Shown piece by piece: positions 18,555-27,238 of a stretch of DNA of 64,000 nucleotides; the stretch's first letter is position 1, and each line of letters opens with the position of its first letter. The DNA lies in NCBI GenBank assembly GCA_018402545.1, contig JAGYIL010000003.1, positions 248,001 to 312,000 of the forward strand, written 5' to 3'. This DNA is from Saccharospirillum sp. Its GTDB lineage: Bacteria; Pseudomonadota; Gammaproteobacteria; Pseudomonadales; Natronospirillaceae. The notes under the pieces are model-generated. The model was not told the origin of the DNA, did not search any database, and worked only from the letters and a program-made list of their open reading frames with translations. A program made the translations under genes and the position numbers.

Positions 18555-20146
18555 GGCGTTTTTCCTTTCATACTCTGGCTGGTGATATCAAGACGGATAC
18601 GCGCCGCGCCACTGGCGATGTTGGTGAACGTAACAGAGCCTTCACGAACGCGGCTTCTATGGTGTACACCGTCTGCTGCCAGCGCGATGATTCCTGTGCC
18701 CTCTTTTGCGGGTGCGCCTGAAGCGGATGTCACGTTTACGGTTAAATCCAGGTTGATTTGCACGGGCTCAGACCAGGGGGAGTCGCGGCCCTCGTAGCTC
18801 GCTTTAAACCGGTAGTGAAAGGGCTGCGGATTAGCGGCCTGTTCTTGTTCCGGGCTCTCAGCCAGTGCTTTGGGAGCTGTCCAGGGAATCAGACTTTGAT
18901 CATCCGGCTCCGCTACGGTGTGACTAATTTCATCGATTGCCTGGGTAGAACCGTCGGGGTTTATCTGCTCGATACTGAGCAACAGCTTGGCGTTGTCGGG
19001 CAGAGCCCGGTGCGCAACCTGCAAGTGTGTTTCCTGGCCCACCATGCAAGGTTTGTCGACGCAGGTAACAGCAATAACGGCGGGTAACAGATCTGATTCC
19101 AGCCGCTCGGTCTCAGGTAGTGTTGGAAGATCCAGAGTTTCGACCTCTTCCGCTTCATTCCCACCCCCTATGTCATAGCTCACCTCACCATTGAAAGTCA
19201 CGCCACTCTGAGTGCCGTGCAGGGTGATCTTCTTACCGAACAGTTTGATGTTGCCGGCCGGGTCGATTTTGACGCCGGTGTCGCCTTTGATCAGTACGAG
19301 GTCTCCACCGCCGTTGCCCTCGATGGTGATGTCGCCGTTTACCTGGTGCACCAGAGCGCCATCGTTAACCTGTATCTGGTAGTCGCCGTGCTGGATCTCG
19401 GTGGTGCGGTCGCCGCTGCTGATGCGTCGGATGAGGCGACGTTGTTGCACCCAGAGGCTGAAGTCGCCTTCGGCGGCCTGGGTGAGGTGGAACTGGGCCA
19501 GGTGCTGGTGCTCGGCTTCGGCCTGGTGGCGCTGGTGGCCGTCGATTTGGCTGTGGCTGTGTTGTTTGACGCTCTGGTTGCGGTTACCGCCGATGCGTTC
19601 GTCCAGGTTGCCGGTGTCGGTGGTGAGGTTGAGCGTTTTGCCGGCGCGGAGCCTCAGACCGCCGAACTGAGCGGCGAGCTTAACGTAATGCTCGGTGCCG
19701 GCGGCGTTCAGGGCCAGCAGGGTTTGCTGATCGAAGCTGTGCAGGGCGATGGCTTCGGCGTCTAGGCTGTCGTCGAAGCGCAGTTCGTTTTGGCCTGGGG
19801 TGACCAGACGCGATTGTTCGGCGTTGTCCCGGGTTACGGGGCCGATCTGGTGGCGGCTGGGGATGACGCCGAGGATCATTGCCCGGGCCGGGTCGTTGTT
19901 AAGGCAGGTAATCAGCACAGTGGTGCGGTTCAGCAACGGGAAGTGCCAGCCGGTGGTGATGCCATCCTGCTCGGGGCTGGCGTAGGGGGCGAGCCGTTCG
20001 GTTAACGGGCTGGCCTGGGCGTGGGTGGCGGCATCGTAGGGCTGGCGGGCGCCATAGGCTTCATCGGCGTCGAGCCGGAAGTAGTAGCGGCCGTCGCGGC
20101 CGAGTTCGGCGTGGTCGTACCGGCTTTCGATGCGGGCCGGGAACAT
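18545..20146 (-). CDS. vgrG: VgrG C-terminal part: gp5-like spike with C-terminal extension (frameshifted)
   Basis: Carries the gp5-like OB fold (YYFRLDADEAYGARQPYDAA, then GWHFPLLNRTTVLITCLNND), a VgrG needle region (FDDSLDAEAIALHSFDQQTL, NLDERIGGNRNQSVKQH) and repeats such as GDITIEGNGGGDLVLIKGD. From about residue 345 a non-standard extension follows, with Ig/transthyretin-like beta repeats (PAVIAVTCVDKPCMVG). The open frame continues upstream of the ATG at 20146 as DPVRPELNKPPALPP, which joins exactly to the end of the preceding ORF if one base is restored. This is the second half of a VgrG split by a single-base shift, in which the spike would carry the protein encoded next. Confidence 0.85.
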   Translation of the reverse strand: MFPARIESRYDHAELGRDGRYYFRLDADEAYGARQPYDAATHAQASPLTERLAPYASPEQDGITTGWHFPLLNRTTVLITCLNNDPARAMILGVIPSRHQIGPVTRDNAEQSRLVTPGQNELRFDDSLDAEAIALHSFDQQTLLALNAAGTEHYVKLAAQFGGLRLRAGKTLNLTTDTGNLDERIGGNRNQSVKQHSHSQIDGHQRHQAEAEHQHLAQFHLTQAAEGDFSLWVQQRRLIRRISSGDRTTEIQHGDYQIQVNDGALVHQVNGDITIEGNGGGDLVLIKGDTGVKIDPAGNIKLFGKKITLHGTQSGVTFNGEVSYDIGGGNEAEEVETLDLPTLPETERLESDLLPAVIAVTCVDKPCMVGQETHLQVAHRALPDNAKLLLSIEQINPDGSTQAIDEISHTVAEPDDQSLIPWTAPKALAESPEQEQAANPQPFHYRFKASYEGRDSPWSEPVQINLDLTVNVTSASGAPAKEGTGIIALAADGVHHRSRVREGSVTFTNIASGAARIRLDITSQSMKGKTPWT

Positions 20147-20169
20147 GGGCGGCAGCGCCGGGGGTTTGT

Positions 20170-21231
20170 TCAGCTCCGGGCGTACCGGGTCGTTGCGGGG
20201 ATTAGCGTCGCGCTGTTGCGGTAGCTCAGGCCTGCGCCGTCGGCTTCAGCAGAGTGCTCGACGGTGAGGATGCGGAAATCGCCCCGGGTGCCACCACCCA
20301 GGGTGCCGGTGGGCAGGCTGCTCGCGTCCAGTGGTAAACAATAGCCCGCGGTCAGCAGCGGCAGGTGGCTGCTGATGCTGAGGGTGTAGCGGGTGGCATC
20401 GCGGCGTTGCTGTTCATAGAGGGCCCGGGTTTCAGCGGCGTCTCGCCCGAGCGGTGGGTCGAACGTCTGGTGGTTGGCCTGATCGATGGTTAACTCGGTC
20501 ATGCCTCTGTGGCTGGCGTTACCGGCCCCCTGATGCGCTTCGCTGACCGAGCGGGCGATACGGCTGGGCTGCCAGCGCCAGTGGCCTTTGGCGTCGGTGA
20601 TGCGGTTCAGGGCGTCGCCCGGGGCGAGACCGGAGACGGCGCTGGCCCATTCGATATCGGGCAGGTAGGGGGTGAAGTCCGGGTTGTTGCGGATCACCAG
20701 GGTTTCGTGGTCTTGCCCGGGTGGGTGCTCGAACCAGTAGTTGGCGCCCACCTCGGCGAGCAGCCGTTGCAGGCACTGTAGATTGGTCTCCTGAGCTTGC
20801 AGGAAGGGGCCATCGGGTGCGGGGCCGGGCTCGAGAATCAGGTCGAGCTCCTGGGGTTGGTAACCCATGCTGGCAAGCAGGTGTTTCAGCACCTGTTCCC
20901 GGGTCTGGTCCATCATCAGGCGGGTGCGCGGTTGCAGGGTGCCCTGGTGCAGTTTGCTGGCCAGGCGAAGCTCGGCGCGGTCGTTGCCGTCTGAAATCAG
21001 TTCCAGTTGCTGCACTTGCAGATGAAACCAGCGGCTGCGCCCGTCGATCAGTTGCAGTTCGACCGAGGCGGGCAGGTTCAGCAGTTCGGTGCCAGGCAGT
21101 GGCAGCGGTGTTGGGCAGGTGACTTTGAGGTAACAGGGCCGGTTGAGCGCTTCACGACCGGTCAGGGCCAGAATGGGCAGGCGGTAACCGGCCAGGTGCA
21201 GATGGCCCTGGGCTGATGGTGCAGCAGGCAT
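20170..21231 (-). CDS. vgrG: VgrG N-terminal part: gp27-like hub (frameshifted)
   Basis: 353 residues from the ATG at 21231, which has GGGAG seven bases upstream; the longer open frame before it looks non-coding. The sequence is the phage gp27-like base of VgrG: RSRWFHLQVQQLELISDGND, LMMDQTREQVLKHLLASMGY, NLQCLQRLLAEVGANYWFEH and SYRNSATLIPATTRY. It stops after TTRYARS, whereas VgrG proteins continue RYRP. Inserting one C near 20178-20185 gives RYRPELNKPPALPP and links to the downstream frame. So the gene is either a real frameshift pseudogene or carries a sequencing error. No other T6SS structural genes are in the window. Confidence 0.85.
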   Translation of the reverse strand: MPAAPSAQGHLHLAGYRLPILALTGREALNRPCYLKVTCPTPLPLPGTELLNLPASVELQLIDGRSRWFHLQVQQLELISDGNDRAELRLASKLHQGTLQPRTRLMMDQTREQVLKHLLASMGYQPQELDLILEPGPAPDGPFLQAQETNLQCLQRLLAEVGANYWFEHPPGQDHETLVIRNNPDFTPYLPDIEWASAVSGLAPGDALNRITDAKGHWRWQPSRIARSVSEAHQGAGNASHRGMTELTIDQANHQTFDPPLGRDAAETRALYEQQRRDATRYTLSISSHLPLLTAGYCLPLDASSLPTGTLGGGTRGDFRILTVEHSAEADGAGLSYRNSATLIPATTRYARS

Positions 21232-21500
21232 GATGAACTCCCTATACGTGCAACTGCCGCGTTGGTTCGGGTTGATAAGACCCGCACCACCAACACTTCC
21301 CTGGCAGCTTATGGCTGTTAAACGACGATAACGCCAGTTTACGGGATGCGGTAAAACAGCGTTGTGATCGAGTTGGAAAAAACAGGTTGTTGGCACCCGG
21401 GCCACCGCATAGCCAAACTCAATCGCTCTGGCACTGGAAATCTTGCCCGACTGTGCCAAGGTTAGAGCCTGTTATTAATCCGTTTTACTCTGGAGGTGCC

Positions 21501-24236
21501 ATGACCGACTCATTTAACGCCCGGGATACGCTCACTGTCGGCGATCAGCACTATCAGTTCTATAACCTCAATGCGCTGGCTAACGATTTCGACATCGCCC
21601 GCCTGCCCTTTTCACTGAAAATTCTGCTGGAAAACCTGCTACGCAAGGAAGATGGCAAGAATGTCACGGCAGACGACATTAAAGCGCTGTGTCGGTGGGA
21701 TGCCAAAGCGGAACCCAGCTACCAGGTAGGCTTCTCACCGGCGCGCGTTGTGCTACAGGATTTTACCGGCGTGCCAGCGGTGGTTGATTTGGCGGCCATG
21801 CGCGCCGCCATGCGCGAACTGGGGGGAGACCCGGCGCTGATCAACCCGCGCAGCCAGGTCGACCTGGTCATCGACCACTCTGTGATGGTCGATTACTACG
21901 GCGAAGCCGATTCGCTGGCCAAAAATACCGAGCGCGAGTTTGAACGCAATGGTGAGCGCTACCAGTTTCTGCGCTGGGGTCAGCAGGCGTTTTCCAACTT
22001 CCGCGTAGTACCCCCCGGCACTGGCATCGTGCACCAGGTAAACCTTGAGTACCTGGCCGATGTGGTGATGACCGAAGAGAAAGACGGCGCAACCTGGGCT
22101 TTGCCCGATACCCTGGTCGGAACCGACTCGCACACCACCATGATCAACGGCCTGGGTGTGCTGGGCTGGGGTGTGGGTGGCATTGAAGCCGAAGCCGCCA
22201 TGCTGGGCCAGGCCATCACCATGCTGATACCCGAAGTCATCGGCTTTAAGTTCACCGGCCAGATGCCGGAAGGCACCACCGCCACCGACCTGGTATTAAC
22301 CGTAACCCAGATGCTGCGTCAAAAAGGCGTGGTCGGTAAGTTTGTCGAATTCTACGGTGATGGCCTCGACAACCTGCCACTGGCCGACCGTGCCACCATC
22401 GCCAACATGGCCCCCGAATACGGCGCCACCTGCGGCATTTTCCCGATCGACCGGGAAACCGTGCGCTACCTGGAACTCTCCGGTCGCGACAAGTCCGTCC
22501 GTGATCGGGTGGAAGCCTATGCCAAAACGCAGGGCCTGTGGCGTGATACCGGTGCCTCCGAGGCTGACTACAGCGATACCCTCACACTCGACCTGGGCAC
22601 CGTGGTACCCAGCATCGCGGGCCCCAAACGCCCGCAGGACAAAATCGCCCTTAGCGATGCCAGCAAAGCCTTTGACGAGATACTGAAGGCAGAGGCCGAC
22701 ACCATCACTACCGACAAAGCACCGGAGCAGGGCCGCTTCGAAGGTGAAGGTGGCCAAACCGCCGTCGATAGCATTAATTTGCACGACCGCGGCGCGGTGG
22801 AATATGAAGTAGAGGGTGAAAAACACCTGCTCAAACATGGGGCGGTAGTCATCGCTGCCATCACCAGTTGCACCAACACCTCCAACCCGGCGGTGATGGT
22901 CGCAGCCGGCCTGGTCGCCAAAAAGGCGCATGAGCTGGGCCTGACGGTTAAACCCTGGGTAAAAACATCACTGGCCCCCGGCTCTCAGGTTGTACCCGCC
23001 TACCTGGAAAAAGCCGGCGTCATGAAACCGTTGAATGCGCTGGGTTTCAACATCGTCGGCTTTGGCTGCACAACCTGCATTGGCAACTCCGGGCCACTGC
23101 ACCCGGCCATTCAAAACGCCATTAGGGCGGGTAGCCTGAAAGTGTCGTCGGTGCTCTCTGGCAACCGTAACTTCGAAGGCCGCATCCATCAGGACGTACC
23201 AACCAACTACCTGGCATCACCGCCGTTGGTCGTCGCCTACGCCCTGGCTGGCTCAATGACGGTAGACCTGACTCGCGAACCACTCGGCACCGGTAAAGAT
23301 GGCCAGCCGGTCTATCTGAAAGATGTCTGGCCAAGCCAGCACGACATCGCAGAAACCGTGCAAGCTGCGCTCGGGTCGGGCCTGTACCAGGAAAAATACG
23401 AAGATGTCTTCGCCGGTACCCAGGCCTGGCAGGATCTGCCGGTTCCACAGGATGAGATATACAGCTGGCCCAATTCCACCTACGTCAAACAACCGCCCTA
23501 TTTCGATGGTATGTCGAAGACACCCAGCGCGCCCGGTGCCGTCACCAATGCCCGGTGCCTGGTGAAGGTTGGCGACTCGATCACCACAGACCACATTTCG
23601 CCCGCCGGTGCCATCAAACCCGACAGCCCGGCCGGGCGTTATTTGCAGGAGCAAGGCGTCAGCACGGAGGATTTCAACAGCTACGGCTCACGCCGCGGCA
23701 ATCATGAAGTGATGCTGAGGGGTACCTTTGCCAACGTTCGGCTGCGCAACCAAATGGCTCCGGGTACCGAAGGCAGCTGGACCAGACACCTGCCCAGCGG
23801 TGAGACCATCAGCATCTACGACGCAGCCATGCGCTACCAGCAAGAAAACACCCCTCTGGTGGTCTTGGCCGGCAAGGAATATGGCACCGGCTCCTCTCGC
23901 GATTGGGCCGCCAAAGGCACCAACCTGCTGGGCGTTAAAGTGGTTATCGCGCAAAGCTACGAGCGAATACACCGCTCCAACCTGGTTGGCTTTGGGGTGC
24001 TGCCCTTGCAGTTCATGGAAGGTGAGTCGGTTGAAAGCCTGAACTTAACCGGTGAGGAGCATTTTTCCGTCGAGGCACTGCAAGGGGAGCCAGAGCAGGT
24101 AACTGTTCAGGTGACCGACGCTCAGGGCAAGCAACGTAGCTTCAAAGCCAGAGTTCGGATCGACACGGCCGTCGAATGGGACTACTACCGCCATGGCGGC
24201 ATTCTGCACTTCGTGCTACGTGACCTGGCCAATTAA
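21501..24236 (+). CDS. acnA: Aconitate hydratase A
   Basis: 911 residues of the AcnA/IRP1 type, catalysing citrate-isocitrate interconversion in the TCA cycle. The [4Fe-4S] ligands are in ITSCTNTSNP (about residue 456) and FGCTTCIGNSG (about 522 and 525). VGTDSHTTMINGLG and the C-terminal swivel motif KEYGTGSSRDWAAKG are conserved. The ATG at 21501 has GGAGG upstream and gives the normal start MTDSFNARDTLTVG; the open frame extends upstream only by chance. It is divergent from vgrG and has its own promoter. The 277 bases after it show nothing clear. Confidence 0.97.
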   Translation: MTDSFNARDTLTVGDQHYQFYNLNALANDFDIARLPFSLKILLENLLRKEDGKNVTADDIKALCRWDAKAEPSYQVGFSPARVVLQDFTGVPAVVDLAAMRAAMRELGGDPALINPRSQVDLVIDHSVMVDYYGEADSLAKNTEREFERNGERYQFLRWGQQAFSNFRVVPPGTGIVHQVNLEYLADVVMTEEKDGATWALPDTLVGTDSHTTMINGLGVLGWGVGGIEAEAAMLGQAITMLIPEVIGFKFTGQMPEGTTATDLVLTVTQMLRQKGVVGKFVEFYGDGLDNLPLADRATIANMAPEYGATCGIFPIDRETVRYLELSGRDKSVRDRVEAYAKTQGLWRDTGASEADYSDTLTLDLGTVVPSIAGPKRPQDKIALSDASKAFDEILKAEADTITTDKAPEQGRFEGEGGQTAVDSINLHDRGAVEYEVEGEKHLLKHGAVVIAAITSCTNTSNPAVMVAAGLVAKKAHELGLTVKPWVKTSLAPGSQVVPAYLEKAGVMKPLNALGFNIVGFGCTTCIGNSGPLHPAIQNAIRAGSLKVSSVLSGNRNFEGRIHQDVPTNYLASPPLVVAYALAGSMTVDLTREPLGTGKDGQPVYLKDVWPSQHDIAETVQAALGSGLYQEKYEDVFAGTQAWQDLPVPQDEIYSWPNSTYVKQPPYFDGMSKTPSAPGAVTNARCLVKVGDSITTDHISPAGAIKPDSPAGRYLQEQGVSTEDFNSYGSRRGNHEVMLRGTFANVRLRNQMAPGTEGSWTRHLPSGETISIYDAAMRYQQENTPLVVLAGKEYGTGSSRDWAAKGTNLLGVKVVIAQSYERIHRSNLVGFGVLPLQFMEGESVESLNLTGEEHFSVEALQGEPEQVTVQVTDAQGKQRSFKARVRIDTAVEWDYYRHGGILHFVLRDLAN

Positions 24237-24513
24237 CGACCAGCCTTGGCTGATTTATGGATGGCTCAGGCTGGACTACTCAGCCCCGGCCATCCATTTA
24301 CTCATGCAGGATTTCCGACACTGAGATGAGACTGTAATTTGACGTTTCTCCGGGTTTATTTGAAAGGCGCAGCCAGCAGGTCATATTTTTGACGAAAATA
24401 GGCAATTTCTAGAGGCGCATCACACTTTGACCCTCGACTACATCACAGAGTTAGGTATCTAGCGTCATCCATAATACCCTGCTTTTTAAGATTACGGTGT
24501 CGACAGAACCTTC

Positions 24514-24777
24514 ATGTTTATAGACGGACTCACAGAGCAGGAAAAACACCAACTCGCCGTGCACCTGCGCGAGCGTGATCACACGCCGTTTATGGTGATC
24601 AAGCACGCCTACGCGGCCGCCCAGTGCCAGCGCCGGGGTGTCGATATCCACCCGATAGACCTCAAATACCTGATTCTGCTAGATGACGCCATTGCCGAAC
24701 TTCACGGCAAACACCGCATCGGCAGTGCCCTAATCTACGACGAACCCCGCACGCAGGCTGGCCAGGACCGGGCCTGA
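24514..24777 (+). CDS. Small hypothetical protein
   Basis: 87 residues, start MFIDGLTEQEKHQLAVHLRE, soluble, no signal peptide, central helical part KHAYAAAQCQRRGVDIHPID. Codon use looks like its neighbours and no competing ORF covers it, so it is probably real. I do not recognise the family. It lies alone between acnA and dps. Confidence 0.5.
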   Translation: MFIDGLTEQEKHQLAVHLRERDHTPFMVIKHAYAAAQCQRRGVDIHPIDLKYLILLDDAIAELHGKHRIGSALIYDEPRTQAGQDRA

Positions 24778-24945
24778 TTTACCGACAAACCACCCTCACC
24801 TGTACTACCCACCCCATAGCTCCAAGTAATCAGCCCAGCTCCGTTGATATTATTAAACTATTAGAGGGTTTAACTCCTTTCATTCGCCCTCACTTCTGTT
24901 GTGTAAGACACTTGTCCTGAACATTCTTAACAGAAGGAGGTGCCC

Positions 24946-25419
24946 ATGAGTACCAACGCAATTGGATTGAACACGGCCAGTGCAGAAAAATTGGCGTCCG
25001 GTTTGAACGAATTACTGGCGAACTACCAGGTGTTCTACATGAATGCCCGGGGTTTTCACTGGAACATCAAAGGCGAAAACTTCTTTGAATTGCACGTCAA
25101 GTTCGAAGAGCTATACACCAATCTGCTGACCAAGATCGATGAAGTGGCAGAGCGCATCCAGACACTGGGGCATGAGCCCGTACACAGCTACAGCAAGTAC
25201 CTGGAAGCCGCGACGATCAAGGAACAAACGCGGGTACGCGATGGTCGCGCTGCTGTCGGGCATATTCTGGAATCTTACCAGGCTATGATCGGCAAGCAGC
25301 GCGCCCTGCTTTCTCTGGCTCAGGAAGCCAGCGATGAAGGCACCGCCGCCCTGATGGGCGACTACATCCGCGAGCAGGAAAAGGATGTTTGGATGTACCG
25401 GTCCTATCTGGGCGAGTAA
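24946..25419 (+). CDS. dps: Dps-family ferritin-like DNA-protecting protein
   Basis: 157 residues. The ferroxidase-site motif is near residue 38: HWNIKGENFFELHVKFEELY, with the following DEVAERI completing the Dps signature. Dps forms a dodecamer that oxidises Fe2+ with peroxide, stores iron and protects DNA in starvation or oxidative stress. The strong RBS AGGAGG before the ATG at 24946 decides the start against a GTG two codons earlier. The leader contains the inverted repeat TTAAAC...GTTTAA (about 24852-24875), a possible operator. A terminator follows. Confidence 0.93.
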   Translation: MSTNAIGLNTASAEKLASGLNELLANYQVFYMNARGFHWNIKGENFFELHVKFEELYTNLLTKIDEVAERIQTLGHEPVHSYSKYLEAATIKEQTRVRDGRAAVGHILESYQAMIGKQRALLSLAQEASDEGTAALMGDYIREQEKDVWMYRSYLGE

Positions 25420-25460
25420 CACCATGCCCTACGCCCCCGATTCTCGGGAACATTGAACCA

Positions 25461-25488
25461 AAAACCCGGGCAGCACTGTCCGGGTTTT
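25461..25488 (+). terminator. Intrinsic terminator after dps
   Basis: AAAACCCGGGCA pairs with TGTCCGGGTTTT (one G-U) around a 4-nt loop, followed by TCTATTTTT. The A/T-flanked stem could act on both strands. The 200 bases from here to the acyltransferase start hold only its RBS. Confidence 0.8.
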
Positions 25489-25691
25489 CTATTTTTACCT
25501 TGATCAGGCTCAAACAAGCTGATATTTGTACTCACTGGAAGCCATGGAGCTGGCTCGGAGCTGATGCCTCACTAAACCCCTTCTGCTTTAACCTACAGCT
25601 ACCTATTCCAACCCGTTACCACAGTCCAACGCCTCTTTCCGGCGGTGTTTTGCCTTGTGGGTTGTATCGTTGTGTTCAAAGGAGTGAGCTC

Positions 25692-26825
25692 ATGCAATAC
25701 CCGTCTCTGGAATCGTTACGCGGCCTGGCGGCCATAATGGTGGCACTGTTCCACTCGAGCTTTGTCGTCGCGGTCTACCCGCCTCTGGTTGGGGAGGCCT
25801 CGATATTCGTTGATTTCTTCTTCATTCTCTCGGGTTTTGTGCTCGCTCTCGCCTATTCAGAAAAAATTGATCAGGGTCTCGATTTCAAAACCTTCACCTT
25901 GCTGCGTTTTGGTCGACTATACCCACTGCATTTATTCATGCTCCTGATGTGGCTGCCCTACATTCTCCTTAAAGGGTATGCTCACTTTGAGTTGAACCTG
26001 GGTGGCAACCCTTTTGACAAAAACAGCATCACCACCTTTGTTGCAAACCTGTTTCTGGTTAATGGCATGGGAGCCACCCAGACTCTAAGCTGGAATTACC
26101 CGGCCTGGAGCATCAGTGTCGAGTTTTTTACCTACCTGGTATTCTTCGCATTTATCAGCATTACGCCCCGGAACCGAAAACCCTTTTTGTACCTTCTGGT
26201 CAGCCTGGTGTCATACGCTCTGCTCTACCAGCAAACGGGTACATCGCTGCTCAGCGCAGACCAGTTCGGCTTCCCCCGGTGCGTCGGCGGGTTCTTTCTG
26301 GGTGCCTTTATCTTTACCCAGACGCAGGGCCGGCACATGACCTTCAGACCCATGGTTAGCCACGTGCTTGAAACCGCTGTGGTAATAGCCACTCTGTTAT
26401 TAGTCTGGCAATCCCACGATGATAAAGTCGTTCAACTGGCTACCTTCGTCAGTTTTGCGTTAATGATCTGTGTTTTTACAATGCAGTCTGGCGGTTGGTT
26501 CAGCTCTCTGCTATCCACCGCGCCGCTACTGTTCATTGGCACACTGTCCTATTCAATCTATATGACCCATGCGCTGGTCTTCATTGTGTTTGATAACATT
26601 GCGGAGTATGTGCTTGGCGTACCCACCAGTGAGATCTTTCGGGCAGGTATGGGCATGCAACAAGTCTTTCAAACGCCGTTTGCCACCCTGATCAATCTAT
26701 TCGCGCTTGCCGTCGTTATTGGTTTGTCTTTCGGTACCTATACCTTTATCGAGAAACCATGGCGAGCCCGGTTTCGTCGACTGGCCCAAGCCCGTGAACC
26801 TTCATCAAACCTGGGCCAGAGTTAG
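25692..26825 (+). CDS. Acyltransferase family 3 membrane protein
   Basis: 377 residues with about ten membrane helices. The N-terminal signature LESLRGLAAIMVALFHSSFV contains the RGLAA box and the essential membrane histidine of acyltransferase-3 enzymes (OafA/NodX group). FFFILSGFVLALAY and SWNYPAWSISVEFFTYLVF are also typical. Such proteins acetylate sugars of LPS, capsule, peptidoglycan or lipids. AGGAG before the ATG at 25692 sets the start. It is a single gene with no polysaccharide cluster nearby, so the acceptor is unknown. Confidence 0.9.
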   Translation: MQYPSLESLRGLAAIMVALFHSSFVVAVYPPLVGEASIFVDFFFILSGFVLALAYSEKIDQGLDFKTFTLLRFGRLYPLHLFMLLMWLPYILLKGYAHFELNLGGNPFDKNSITTFVANLFLVNGMGATQTLSWNYPAWSISVEFFTYLVFFAFISITPRNRKPFLYLLVSLVSYALLYQQTGTSLLSADQFGFPRCVGGFFLGAFIFTQTQGRHMTFRPMVSHVLETAVVIATLLLVWQSHDDKVVQLATFVSFALMICVFTMQSGGWFSSLLSTAPLLFIGTLSYSIYMTHALVFIVFDNIAEYVLGVPTSEIFRAGMGMQQVFQTPFATLINLFALAVVIGLSFGTYTFIEKPWRARFRRLAQAREPSSNLGQS

Positions 26826-26924
26826 AAGCCTAAAGCATCACCATTGATCACGTGAGGGCAGCCCCATCAGTTGAGTGGGGTGCGGCTTGCCTGCTTATTA
26901 AAAGCCCTCTATGATGCCGCCACC

Positions 26925-27125
26925 AAACAGACAGTTATTGGTGTACGGGAAATCAGTGAAAATCTGATGCTGCCCCCGCAACGGTAACAGGATGGACAAG
27001 GCACTCAGCCACTGCGCAAGCGGGAAGGCGCCACGTCTTAGAGGTTCAGTTGAACCCTCTAGCATCCTTAAGCCCGGAGACCGGCCTTTGACTGAATACC
27101 CTGTTGTTGCGGAGGGCAACAAAGT
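26925..27125 (+). ncRNA. Cobalamin (B12) riboswitch
   Basis: The conserved cobalamin aptamer blocks are present in order: TTGGTGTACGGGAA, a short hairpin TCAGTGAAAATCTGA, the B12-box neighbour GCTGCCCCCGCAACGG, and AAGCCCGGAGACCGGCC. A TTGTTGC-GGAGG-GCAACAA hairpin follows (about 27103-27122) and may be the switching or kissing-loop element. It lies about 115 bases ahead of btuB. In this class, binding of adenosylcobalamin in the leader lowers expression of the outer-membrane transporter gene. Confidence 0.95.
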
Positions 27126-27238
27126 GGATTTCTGTCATCCGGTCAGACCATAGAGTCAATTGTGCGTGTTTCCGTTTGTCAGCCGCTAGACTTGTCCCTT
27201 CGTTTATTCATCCAATATGAATGACGAAAGGAACCTCA

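Noticed and set aside
19217-19765. Long valine/glycine-rich forward frame inside vgrG (182 codons)
   Set aside because: Antisense to the well-supported VgrG needle region; the composition is that of a mirror frame of GC-rich DNA.
24852-24875. Inverted repeat in the dps leader as an OxyR site
   Set aside because: Symmetry is present, but the sequence does not fit the OxyR consensus, so it is mentioned only as a possible operator.
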